From: a virus
Reading direction: 5' to 3' (one strand)
Virus record (IMG/VR): IMGVR_UViG_3300009506_000050
Coordinates: 1-50,361 of that record
Length of the DNA stretch: 50,361 nucleotides
Positions within the stretch are counted from its first letter, which is position 1, and each line of letters begins with the position of its first letter. Under the pieces are notes generated by a model. That model saw nothing but the letters and a program-made list of their open reading frames with translations, was not told the DNA's origin and ran no database searches. The position numbers and the translations under genes were made by a program. This document shows, piece after piece, positions 14,595 to 21,475 of the stretch.

Positions 14595-14921
14595 TTGAAA
14601 CTATCAGCAGATAAAATCATCAAAAAGGCATCAATAATGATAGAACTCAAAAAGAGACTTGGTAAGGAAAAGGATATCGCCCTTGCCGATGAGTTCGGCG
14701 TCACGAGGCAATATGTTTCATCCCTTAGAAAATCTCTTGGTATTCCTGTCTATAGGGGGGAACTGCATTCAGATAATGTTGTCCTGGTCTCTGCATGCGT
14801 AACGAAAAAGGACAGCCAGAGGATGAAAAAGGGCATGAGGAAAACGGGGGAGTCCGGCGTATCGGAATACCTTCGAGATGCCATAAGGCGCAAAAACAGG
14901 GAGGTGCTAGGGGATGGATGA
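14595..14921 (+). CDS. Regulator with helix-turn-helix and ribbon-helix-helix-like parts
   Basis: With the TTG start at 14595 (GGGAGG 5 nt upstream) the protein has 108 residues. Residues about 25-45 (KDIALADEFGVTRQYVSSLRKSL) look like a helix-turn-helix. Residues about 62-100 (VVLVSACVTKKDSQRMKKGM, SGVSEYLRDAIRRKN) look like a ribbon-helix-helix. A protein with both could bridge two operators. An ATG start at 14637 would keep both parts. It is, with the 1221 gene, one of two likely transcription regulators in the window. The stop overlaps the next start by 8 nt. Confidence 0.6.
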   Translation: MKLSADKIIKKASIMIELKKRLGKEKDIALADEFGVTRQYVSSLRKSLGIPVYRGELHSDNVVLVSACVTKKDSQRMKKGMRKTGESGVSEYLRDAIRRKNREVLGDG

Positions 14922-15183
14922 TATAGGGAAAACTCATATTATTTTGACAGGCCTCGCGGTCCTGATCTTCGGGATTGGCATATGGTTAGGGGCAACAATC
15001 GCCCTCAACAAGTCAGGACAACATGAATACAATGCCGTCCAGGCGGCCCTTGCCAATGCTGTTTCGCCCCTGAATTGCGGGGAAAACGAGATCATCGATA
15101 CCATTCAACGCCTGGCCGAAGCGGGAACACATGTCCGGGGGTACTCAATGCATCTGGATTTAAGCAACGGGGGAGGGGAATGA
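14914..15183 (+). CDS. Single-pass membrane protein (89 aa)
   Basis: Residues about 8-31 (HIILTGLAVLIFGIGIWLGATIAL) form one strong transmembrane segment; the remaining 55 residues are soluble and end in a glycine-rich tail. GAGGT precedes the ATG, which lies within the end of the regulator gene. Such small membrane proteins in early operons may affect the host envelope or superinfection, but nothing in this sequence shows that. Confidence 0.55.
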   Translation: MDDIGKTHIILTGLAVLIFGIGIWLGATIALNKSGQHEYNAVQAALANAVSPLNCGENEIIDTIQRLAEAGTHVRGYSMHLDLSNGGGE

Positions 15184-15380
15184 GAATGAGAATCCAAATA
15201 GAAGTCACCAGCTATGGATACGATGGAGAGCATGACGAAAGCTATGATGCCTTGCTATACATGGAGGACGATAACCTCGTGCTGGATTTGGGCGAAAAAA
15301 GAGGGGTATTAGAAATTGATAGGGTGGATTTCATGAGAGCGTTATCGGTAGTAGCTCTCAACCACTTGGATATGGTTTAG
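15180..15380 (+). CDS. Acidic protein of unknown function (66 aa)
   Basis: Coupled to the preceding gene by an ATGA overlap; GGGAGGGG is the ribosome site. The 66 residues are acidic with alternating beta-type segments (YDALLYMEDDNLVLDLG, RGVLEIDRVDFMRAL). No family recognised. Confidence 0.5.
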   Translation: MRMRIQIEVTSYGYDGEHDESYDALLYMEDDNLVLDLGEKRGVLEIDRVDFMRALSVVALNHLDMV

Positions 15381-15390
15381 GAGGAAAGAA

Positions 15391-15852
15391 ATGAAACTAG
15401 ACCTAAAAGACGCAGCAGGCATTGAGCGAGCAGCCGCGCTGGTGTATGAGGCTGTGACGGGGAAGTGCTGGCATGATGATTTATTTTACATAAGCGGGAC
15501 GCTTGTCAACTGTCGCAAGTGCGATGAGGTCATTAATATAAGCGTTCACCGTCATGTTAACCCGCCCCTCGCCGCATCTCTTGACGCATGGAGGCCGCTA
15601 TGGGAAAAGATGGATAGTAACATGCTATGGGAATATTCTCTCGAACTGGCTAACTTAATGACTCCAGAACATGCAGGTTTAGAGCACTCATTGATATCAT
15701 TTACAATGGGTGATTGCGCTGGCGACCAAGATGATACTCTATGCCTAGAAGCTAGATTTGGGCATCATTTTTTCAGGGCAACCCCACCAATGCATCTTGA
15801 AGCCGCACTGAGGGCACTAGGGCTGGTGGAGAAATGGGAGGCAGGGGAATGA
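15391..15852 (+). CDS. Phage ABA-sandwich-like protein (153 aa)
   Basis: Begins with a helix typical of the group (IERAAALVYEAVTGK), a pair CRKC at about residues 41-44, then VNPPLAASLDAWRPLWEKM and, near the end, RATPPMHLEAALRALGLVEKW. This combination resembles phage ABA-sandwich-domain proteins, whose role is not known. AGGAGG precedes the ATG. It shares its C-terminal style with the protein at 16208. The stop overlaps the following start (ATGA). Confidence 0.5.
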   Translation: MKLDLKDAAGIERAAALVYEAVTGKCWHDDLFYISGTLVNCRKCDEVINISVHRHVNPPLAASLDAWRPLWEKMDSNMLWEYSLELANLMTPEHAGLEHSLISFTMGDCAGDQDDTLCLEARFGHHFFRATPPMHLEAALRALGLVEKWEAGE

Positions 15853-16073
15853 ACTGCAAAACAGTTGGATGCTTAGAAATTCGCGGTTCGTCTTTTTGTG
15901 AAACATGCTCAGATTATACTGAGTCAGAAGAAGCCCAAATACGCAAACATGGGACATTCACGAAAGGCGAAGCTATCACATTAACTCTGGTAGCAATAAT
16001 ATTAACTCTTGTTTCTCCTATAGGCTTGATAGCGTGGCCAGCAGTATTTAGTGTATGGAGGGATTTAAAATGA
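15849..16073 (+). CDS. Small membrane protein with cysteine-rich N-terminus (74 aa)
   Basis: The first 25 residues contain four cysteines (C3, C8, two in SFCETC), probably a small zinc site exposed to the cytoplasm. Residues about 45-68 (ITLTLVAIILTLVSPIGLIAW) form one or two membrane passes. It is coupled on both sides by ATGA overlaps. Function unknown. Confidence 0.5.
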   Translation: MNCKTVGCLEIRGSSFCETCSDYTESEEAQIRKHGTFTKGEAITLTLVAIILTLVSPIGLIAWPAVFSVWRDLK

Positions 16074-16168
16074 CCGATAACGAGATAATCATAAAGTGGT
16101 ACGGGAAAAGGAGGTGGAGAGGTGAAAGTTTGCCAAAATTCAAAACATTATTCATGTCTCGCGCATAA
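16070..16168 (+). CDS. Possible tiny basic protein (32 aa)
   Basis: Begins in an ATGA overlap with the membrane protein gene and encodes 32 residues, many basic (KWYGKRRWRGE). It overlaps by 47 nt another small frame starting at GTG 16122. At most one of the two may be the functional gene; the operon logic supports both, since each has an overlap with one neighbour. Confidence 0.3.
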   Translation: MTDNEIIIKWYGKRRWRGESLPKFKTLFMSRA

Positions 16169-16211
16169 TTATAAGCGGTGTCATGGCACATGGAAGGAAT
16201 TTTTAATATGA
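16122..16211 (+). CDS. Possible tiny Cys/His protein with GTG start (29 aa)
   Basis: GTG at 16122 follows GGAGGTGGAGAGG. The 29-residue product has three cysteines and histidines (KVCQ, YSCLAH, RCHG) suitable for metal binding. Its stop overlaps the next ATG (ATGA at 16208-16211), the coupling pattern used all along this cassette. It competes for the same DNA with the 16070 frame. Confidence 0.35.
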   Translation: MKVCQNSKHYSCLAHNYKRCHGTWKEFLI

Positions 16212-16822
16212 CTAACGCCCAGGAATTCAACACGCTATCCCGCGAGTTCTGCCTGTCACAAGCTGACAAGGTGGTGAATGAGTGCAAGGAGTGCGGGGGG
16301 ACGGGGATGGTTCATGTTGCAGTAGAACTTGGCGGACTATCACATGATTTCTTTGAATCGTATGATGAAGAACCCTGCCCCTCATGTCAGCGCAAGGTCA
16401 AAGAGTGGCGGAAGCTGGCGGATGAGTTCTGCTGGCATAAGATATTGGCAACCGGGAGACTATTAACTGGCGATTATCCCAATCAAGAAAATCCAACATG
16501 TCAAGGCGATTGGATGTTAGGCGATATATACGTATGTAATTGCGGATTTATAGGGATAGATTCAACCTCAAGAAAAATTGCAAGCGAAGGCAAATGGGTA
16601 GAGCATTCTGGTAATTCTAACCCCACCTACTCTAACCCCGCCGACATAGCCGCCGCACTCAAGCGCATGGGGCTGTGGGATAAGTTTACAACGTGGCTAT
16701 GGATGAAGTTTATTCCTAATGCAGAGCTTGACCAATATGGGATATTTGATATCCTAACCACCCCCGCCCTATTCCTTGAGGCCGGGAAAAACTTCTTGCG
16801 GGAGGTTGTGGGGCAACCATGA
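16208..16822 (+). CDS. Zinc-motif phage protein of unknown function (204 aa)
   Basis: Residues about 25-65 contain CKECGGTGMV and CPSC, a DnaJ-like zinc finger pattern. The middle has CNCGF, and the C-terminus (PADIAAALKRMGLWDKFTTWLW, TTPALFLEAGKNFL) resembles phage ABA-sandwich-like proteins such as the one at 15391. GGAAGGA lies 8 nt before ATG 16208; an in-frame ATG at 16178 has no such site. It ends 4 nt inside the helicase start (ATGA). Confidence 0.5.
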   Translation: MTNAQEFNTLSREFCLSQADKVVNECKECGGTGMVHVAVELGGLSHDFFESYDEEPCPSCQRKVKEWRKLADEFCWHKILATGRLLTGDYPNQENPTCQGDWMLGDIYVCNCGFIGIDSTSRKIASEGKWVEHSGNSNPTYSNPADIAAALKRMGLWDKFTTWLWMKFIPNAELDQYGIFDILTTPALFLEAGKNFLREVVGQP

Positions 16823-18402
16823 GACTTCGGCCCTATCAGCAGGAGCAAATGGACGGTGCCCGGAGGGTATTATCAAGGGCCAGGTCCGTTCTGCTTCAGG
16901 CCCCTACCGGCTCGGGGAAAACCGTTCAGTTTACCGAGATCACTTCCAGGACCACGGCCAATGGTCACAGGACATGGATTATTGTCCCGCGCAATGAACT
17001 TCTGAAGCAGGCCAGCGAGCATCTGGCGAAATACAAGGTCCCCCATGGAGTCATAGCCGCCGGCATGAACGAAAGCAGGGCCTATAAGGTCCATACGGTA
17101 TCCAAGGATACTCTGATTCGACGGTATGAAAAAATCAAAAACTGGCCGGATCTGCTGATAATGGATGAAGCCCATTTGTATCTTGACCGCCAGATCGAGA
17201 TTGCCTCCCATCTCCCGGAGAGCACAAAGATAATTGGGTATACCGCCACGCCCGAACGGCTAGATGGCCGGGGACTTTCCACGGCCTCAGGGGGCCTTTA
17301 TGACGAGATAGTTTATGGACCTGATATAGCGGATCTGGTTGAAATGGGTTATCTCTCGAATATGAGATACTTCTGTCCCCCGCTCGAAGGATTAAAAGAG
17401 CTCCACCGCCGGGGGACGGAATTCAATCCCGACGAGCTTGATGCCTTTCTGCAGAGGCGCAAGATATATGGCGGCGCAATTCAGCATTACAGGGAGCATG
17501 CCCATAACAAGGCCGCCCTGGTATTCTGCCGCTCCGTGAAGGCCGCTGCCGAGACCGCCCAGAGGTTCAATGATGCTGGCTATGCCTTCGAGAATATAGA
17601 CGGGAAAATGTCATATGCCAAAAGGAAAGGGCTAATAGACGCCTTGCGCACCGGAAGGCTCCACGGCCTCACATCCTGCGAGCTCATCACCTATGGCTTG
17701 GACGTGCCGCGTGTGGAATGCATAATCATGTTGAGGCCCACGCTTTCCCGGACGCTCTATTTTCAGATGATAGGCCGGGGACTCCGCCCTTCGCCCGGAA
17801 AGAATCATTGCATTATCCTCGATCACGTTGGAAATCTCCAGGAGCATGGCCATCCGCTCGAGACCTATGATTGGCAATTCCATGGGCGCGAGAAACGCAA
17901 TAACAGGGAGGGAGTATCCAAATCCATCCTGAAGCTATGCGATACCTGCTTCCTGTATTACGAGGGCAACAAATGCCCCTATTGCGGCGGCCAGAGGGAC
18001 GGCAGAAAAAGGGCTGATTTACAGGAAGTGGACGGCAGGCTCATAGAGGCGAAGGGCCCCGTCGAATTGAAGGCGCGGCCCATGGAAGAGCAAAGGGAGA
18101 TAACCGACCGTATCAACGAGCTTTGCGAGCAATGCCAGATAAGGCCCGACGATAATGTTCTGGAACTGGATCTAAGCGTTGTTTCCGAACTTCTGAGCAT
18201 AGCCGCCGCCCTCGGCTATGATGAAAAATGGGTCTATCACAGGGTTTCAAACGGAAGCATGGCCATAAACTATCCCCTGCTTCATGCCATAGCAAAAGTC
18301 AAGGGTTACAAGCCCGGATGGGCATGGTACCAGGGAAAGGAACTGGGCGGCAAGAAAGAATACAGCAGTACAGGAAAGGAGATACGGAAATATCATGGAT
18401 AA
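16819..18402 (+). CDS. SF2 DEAH-type DNA/RNA helicase
   Basis: A 527-residue superfamily 2 helicase. Walker A APTGSGKT is at residues 28-35, DEAH at 116-119, GYTATPERLDG (motif III region) near 139, and QMIGRGLRPSPGK (motif VI) near 316. A CDTC...CPYCG zinc ribbon follows near residues 375-390, then a C-terminal region with coiled-coil character. The N-terminal Q-motif-like RPYQQEQ is typical of UvsW/RecG-like phage helicases that remodel replication or recombination intermediates. It starts in an ATGA overlap, and its last bases overlap the next small gene. It likely works with the primase-helicase and the RecT system. Confidence 0.9.
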   Translation: MRLRPYQQEQMDGARRVLSRARSVLLQAPTGSGKTVQFTEITSRTTANGHRTWIIVPRNELLKQASEHLAKYKVPHGVIAAGMNESRAYKVHTVSKDTLIRRYEKIKNWPDLLIMDEAHLYLDRQIEIASHLPESTKIIGYTATPERLDGRGLSTASGGLYDEIVYGPDIADLVEMGYLSNMRYFCPPLEGLKELHRRGTEFNPDELDAFLQRRKIYGGAIQHYREHAHNKAALVFCRSVKAAAETAQRFNDAGYAFENIDGKMSYAKRKGLIDALRTGRLHGLTSCELITYGLDVPRVECIIMLRPTLSRTLYFQMIGRGLRPSPGKNHCIILDHVGNLQEHGHPLETYDWQFHGREKRNNREGVSKSILKLCDTCFLYYEGNKCPYCGGQRDGRKRADLQEVDGRLIEAKGPVELKARPMEEQREITDRINELCEQCQIRPDDNVLELDLSVVSELLSIAAALGYDEKWVYHRVSNGSMAINYPLLHAIAKVKGYKPGWAWYQGKELGGKKEYSSTGKEIRKYHG

Positions 18403-18580
18403 ATTCACAATAAGGGGGGCTGCCATAATGATATTCTATCTGGCACCCCTGACGATAATTCTGGAAATGATCGTGCGTCTCGGAAGGCTTATCAAGAGGA
18501 TCTATAAATTGCTGCATATCGCCGGCGAGCACCTGGCGCGGCATATTAACGATATCATGATCAGGTATAATTTGTCTTGA
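18395..18580 (+). CDS. Small membrane-associated protein (61 aa)
   Basis: Overlaps the helicase end by 8 nt, with AGGAGA upstream of the ATG. A hydrophobic segment (AAIMIFYLAPLTIILEMIV, residues about 9-27) is followed by an amphipathic basic helix. It is the last gene of the plus-strand early region and converges with the VRR-NUC gene. No hairpin terminator is seen in the 38 nt between them. Confidence 0.5.
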   Translation: MDKFTIRGAAIMIFYLAPLTIILEMIVRLGRLIKRIYKLLHIAGEHLARHINDIMIRYNLS

Positions 18581-18618
18581 ATAAAATATGATTGAAGGGG
18601 GAAACTACCATGCAGGGA

Positions 18619-18960
18619 TTATCTTCGAATCACATTAAAATAGCCTCCCATGCGCTCAAGGAGGCTTCCAAACGCCTTTTGTGCCTTGGACAGATCGCCG
18701 GACACCTTGACTTCCATACCCGTGAAAACCGCGACTCTCTGGCCTACCATCTCGGGAGTGATCTCAATGGTGGTCCAGCCGCAGATATCCGGCCATCCGT
18801 CGGGGGCGGCATGCAGCGGGCGGGGAGTCTCAATTACAATCAGGGAAGGTTCACGTCTTAATATCTTGCCGGCCCATCCCATACCGGAATTGATTCTGAA
18901 GAGCCTTTGATCCGGGGGGACAGCGGCAAGTATCTCTCTTATCTTGTCGCCTTCGCGCAT
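18619..18960 (-). CDS. VRR-NUC-type nuclease
   Basis: A 113-residue protein with the compact phage VRR-NUC plan: N-terminal RINSGMGWAGKI, then DGWPDICGW (metal-binding aspartate), VAVFTGMEVKVSGDL (E-x-K catalytic pair) and SKAQKAFGSLLERMGGYFNVIR. The family cuts branched or Holliday-type DNA; here it could resolve recombination or packaging intermediates. It has its own extended -10 element 5 nt before the ATG and no ribosome site. It stands alone between the early region and the late operon, just downstream of the late terminator. Confidence 0.8.
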   Translation of the reverse strand: MREGDKIREILAAVPPDQRLFRINSGMGWAGKILRREPSLIVIETPRPLHAAPDGWPDICGWTTIEITPEMVGQRVAVFTGMEVKVSGDLSKAQKAFGSLLERMGGYFNVIRR

Positions 18961-18965
18961 TTACT

Positions 18966-18974
18966 ATTCTAGCA
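18966..18974 (-). promoter_or_regulatory. Extended -10 promoter of the VRR-NUC gene, leaderless layout
   Basis: On the minus strand TGC-TAGAAT (5 of 6 consensus) is followed by AGTAA and the ATG at 18960. No convincing -35 box is present. The spacing predicts transcription start at the start codon. Confidence 0.5.
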
Positions 18975-18980
18975 TAAAAG

Positions 18981-19017
18981 TTGAGGCCGGAAGCTCTCGC
19001 AAGCTATCCGGCCTCAA
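18981..19017 (-). terminator. Probable terminator of the late operon
   Basis: TTGAGGCCGGA (18981-18991) and TCCGGCCTCAA (19007-19017) form a perfect 11-bp stem with an inner AGCT/AGCT pairing. On the minus strand the stem is followed by CTTTTAT, a short U-tract, so it should end transcription coming from the tail fibre genes. On the plus strand no T-run follows. Confidence 0.65.
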
Positions 19018-19051
19018 GCTGCCGTAGGAGACGGTAATTGATTATATCATA

Positions 19052-19822
19052 TCAGGCGGCAAATAAGGCCTCGATTCTTGCCATTTCGTCCTGATACCAT
19101 TTCTGCGCTTGTTTCAGGGCCCCTGCATCTCCCTTGATCTCGAGCTCGGAGCGAAGGGATTCCGCCGCCTTGAGGGCCTGCGATTCCCTTTTCTCTTTTT
19201 CCCTTGCCCTGGCATCTTCGGGAAGGGCGGCAATAATATCCTTTTCAATCTCAAGCCATTGGGCTTCTGTCATTTTTTCATCCAGAACCGCATCGGAGGG
19301 TACCTTGTCGCCGAGCCTGACAATATCCGTGCGGCCCCACTTGCCTTTTACCTTGCGGAAAAAGGTTTTTCCCCGGTGGTCCTCCACGGTCGAACCCTCA
19401 AGGGTTATGTATGTACCCTGGGGACGCTTTTTTACGGCATCCAGGAGCTTGTGGGCCTCAGAGGCTACCACGATAACTTCCCCGTTTCTCGGCGTGAAAT
19501 AGACAGCATTCTCGCGCTTCAGGGAGTCTATTTTTTCCTTGAGGGCGATGGCCAGCGGCCTTGCCTCTTCCTGGCGGACCTGCATCCGGGCCTGGGCATC
19601 CTTGTAGGCGGAAGCGTCCCCCTTTTTCTTGGCCGTTATCATGGCTTCGCAGGCATCGGCGAATTCGGCCTTTTTGGCCTCGACCGCCTTCCATTCGTCG
19701 GTTTCCTTCAGAATCACGGAAACCTTCCGGTTAGTTTCCACCGGGTCGATCGTCGGGTTATCGAAGCCTATGATTATTTTATGGCCGTCCACTTCCTGAT
19801 ATAGAACCGTTTTGTTCTGCAT
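19052..19822 (-). CDS. Coiled-coil protein downstream of the tail fibres (256 aa)
   Basis: A 256-residue protein rich in K, E and A with long helical stretches (about residues 40-110 and 190-250) and a short beta-rich centre (GEVIVVASEAHKLLDAV, TYITLEGSTVEDHRGK). AGGAAGGA precedes the ATG. Its place as the last gene of the late operon, right after two tail fibre genes, is where phages often encode fibre assembly chaperones. That role is inferred from position; no family is recognised with certainty. Confidence 0.5.
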   Translation of the reverse strand: MQNKTVLYQEVDGHKIIIGFDNPTIDPVETNRKVSVILKETDEWKAVEAKKAEFADACEAMITAKKKGDASAYKDAQARMQVRQEEARPLAIALKEKIDSLKRENAVYFTPRNGEVIVVASEAHKLLDAVKKRPQGTYITLEGSTVEDHRGKTFFRKVKGKWGRTDIVRLGDKVPSDAVLDEKMTEAQWLEIEKDIIAALPEDARAREKEKRESQALKAAESLRSELEIKGDAGALKQAQKWYQDEMARIEALFAA

Positions 19823-19836
19823 GCTGTCCTTCCTTT

Positions 19837-20652
19837 CTAGTACCAGATAACATATTTTGTTGAAACATTGATCATGCGCGTTTCGGAAGATGTGCGCGGA
19901 GTGCCGTTAACACCGTCGGTTTTCGGCAACGAGGTTTGTCCCTGCGATGTCGGGCTTATAACAGAAGCGTCCGGGCGGACTGTAGCTGATCCAGGAACCT
20001 CGCTAGTAATAGCGCCATATATCCACATTGTAGTCGCGGTGTAGCCAATTCCATTATAGAACAAGTGCCCCTGGAAGGCGTCATTCTGCACGTCTCCCAG
20101 ATAACGGCTGGCGCCATCGGGGTCCACGCTGGCGGCGGTATCCAGGCCGCGGGGAACATATCCCCGCCTGTCCGGCAGGATAAGGTAAGCCCCGGCTGTG
20201 TTGGGAGTCGTGCCTGCGGCATCATCGGCATGGTAATAAAATCCACCGCCTGCGGCCACGGCTGCATTATTTGCATCCCCCACATAGACAGCGGCGTCAA
20301 GGTCGGGATAGTTTGCCCTCAAAATGCCTTGGCCGGTGAGTAAAAGGCATCTGTGTCCCGTTGTCCCCGGATCGTCTTTCAGATTCCATTCCGTCACTAT
20401 GCCCGGAGGGGCCCCGAATCCTTTCTGAAGGGCTTCTTTTGTCTGGGAAGCCGAGGCGGATTCAACGACTCCGTTGGGCGTAAGCCCGGCATGATCAAGT
20501 ATCATCTGCTGAAACCCGAACATGTAATTATCAATCATTGTCGCGATGAATTCCGTCCCATCCTGTGCTCCCGGGGCCGATACGTCAATTGCCCCCGAAT
20601 CAGGGAAAGCATTACCGTCATAATTGAAAACTGCCGCTATATCAATAGCCAT
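19837..20652 (-). CDS. Tail fibre/collar protein 2 (paralogue of the 20670 gene)
   Basis: A 271-residue fibre-type protein. The middle carries the phage tail collar signature (LPDRRGYVPRGLD, DGASRYLGDVQNDAFQGHLF) and the extreme C-terminus (DGVNGTPRTSSETRMINVSTKYVIWY) matches that of the neighbouring fibre gene. The region between the collar motif and the C-terminus (about residues 190-240) is unrelated to the neighbour, as expected for a receptor-binding tip. GGGAGG lies before the ATG. Both fibres probably attach to the baseplate through the gp48-like protein encoded upstream. Confidence 0.8.
   Translation of the reverse strand: MAIDIAAVFNYDGNAFPDSGAIDVSAPGAQDGTEFIATMIDNYMFGFQQMILDHAGLTPNGVVESASASQTKEALQKGFGAPPGIVTEWNLKDDPGTTGHRCLLLTGQGILRANYPDLDAAVYVGDANNAAVAAGGGFYYHADDAAGTTPNTAGAYLILPDRRGYVPRGLDTAASVDPDGASRYLGDVQNDAFQGHLFYNGIGYTATTMWIYGAITSEVPGSATVRPDASVISPTSQGQTSLPKTDGVNGTPRTSSETRMINVSTKYVIWY
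19868..19920. repeat. 53-bp exact direct repeat, copy 1 (fibre 3-prime end)
   Basis: These 53 bases, encoding the C-terminal end of the second fibre protein, are identical to 20701-20753 in the first fibre gene. The repeat flanks the variable tip segment and could support recombination between the two genes. Confidence 0.9.
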
Positions 20653-20669
20653 GCCTTATTCTTGCCTCC

Positions 20670-21461
20670 CTAGTATAAGATAACCCATTTTGTGGCTATG
20701 TTGATCATGCGCGTTTCGGAAGATGTGCGCGGAGTGCCGTTAACACCGTCGGTAACTGGCGATGTGGTCTCAACCCTTGGATCTGTTTTTGTGCCTCCCC
20801 ACGTCATGTCATTACCATTTGCGCTTGCCCCGGTTGCATTCGTATCAACCGCTATCTGGTCTGTCCCCTGAGTCGTCTGTATATTATGCCAGTGTCCCTG
20901 AAGGGCGTCATTCTGTATGCTTCCGACATCCCGGCTTGCGCCGTCTGGGTCCACGCTGGCGGCGGTATCCAGGCCGCGGGGGACATATCCCCGCCTGTCC
21001 GGAAGGATAAGATAAGCCCCGGCGGTATTGCGGCTCGTGCCTGCGGCATCGTCGGCATGGTAATATGCGCTAGCGGTAGGGTTTGCGGAGTCCCCCACAT
21101 AGACAGCGGCGTCAAGGTCGGGATAGTTCGCCCTCAAAATGCCTTGGCCATTCAGCAGAAGACGTCTCCGGCCCACCGTTGCGGGGTCGTCGGCTAGGTT
21201 CCATTCCACTATCTCGCCCGGGCCTATGAAGCCCTTTTGTATGGCTTCGAGCCTCTGCGATGCTCCGGCGGCCTCTGTAACGCCATCCGGCGTAAGTCCG
21301 GCATAATCCATGAGGGCCTGGTTAAATCCCCATAGATCGTCAATAAATGCCTTGACGAATTCCGTCCCGTCCTGAGTGGTGGGCGTCGTCGAATTTATCC
21401 CCTTGGTATTGGGAAAAGCCGCCCCATCAGTATAAACAAAGGTTGTAAAATAATTAACCAT
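20670..21461 (-). CDS. Tail fibre/collar protein 1
   Basis: A 263-residue paralogue of the next fibre. Shared blocks are NGQGILRANYPDLDAAVYVGD, the collar motif LPDRRGYVPRGLD followed by DGASRDVGSIQNDALQGHWH, and the C-terminal DGVNGTPRTSSETRMIN. The tip between them (about 200-245) is different and rich in T, N and G. Start 21461 has GGAGGG upstream; an earlier in-frame ATG overlaps the previous gene. It is preceded by the gp48-like baseplate protein. The pair gives the virion two tips of different sequence. Confidence 0.8.
   Translation of the reverse strand: MVNYFTTFVYTDGAAFPNTKGINSTTPTTQDGTEFVKAFIDDLWGFNQALMDYAGLTPDGVTEAAGASQRLEAIQKGFIGPGEIVEWNLADDPATVGRRRLLLNGQGILRANYPDLDAAVYVGDSANPTASAYYHADDAAGTSRNTAGAYLILPDRRGYVPRGLDTAASVDPDGASRDVGSIQNDALQGHWHNIQTTQGTDQIAVDTNATGASANGNDMTWGGTKTDPRVETTSPVTDGVNGTPRTSSETRMINIATKWVILY
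20701..20753. repeat. 53-bp exact direct repeat, copy 2
   Basis: Identical to 19868-19920. Further long near-identical stretches lie between 20083-20340 and 20917-21160, so the two fibre genes are recent tandem duplicates apart from their tips. Confidence 0.9.
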
Positions 21462-21475
21462 GATGCTTCCCTCCG

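Noticed and set aside
18592-18861. Plus-strand frame of 89 codons after the early region
   Set aside because: The opposite strand encodes a recognisable VRR-NUC nuclease with motifs in order.
19109-19804. Plus-strand frame of 231 codons opposite the coiled-coil gene
   Set aside because: The minus-strand gene has a ribosome site and fits the operon; the plus frame has neither a promoter nor a known motif.
19837-21461. Diversity-generating retroelement at the fibre genes
   Set aside because: No reverse transcriptase gene and no template repeat with adenine-specific changes were seen; the differences are whole tip replacements.
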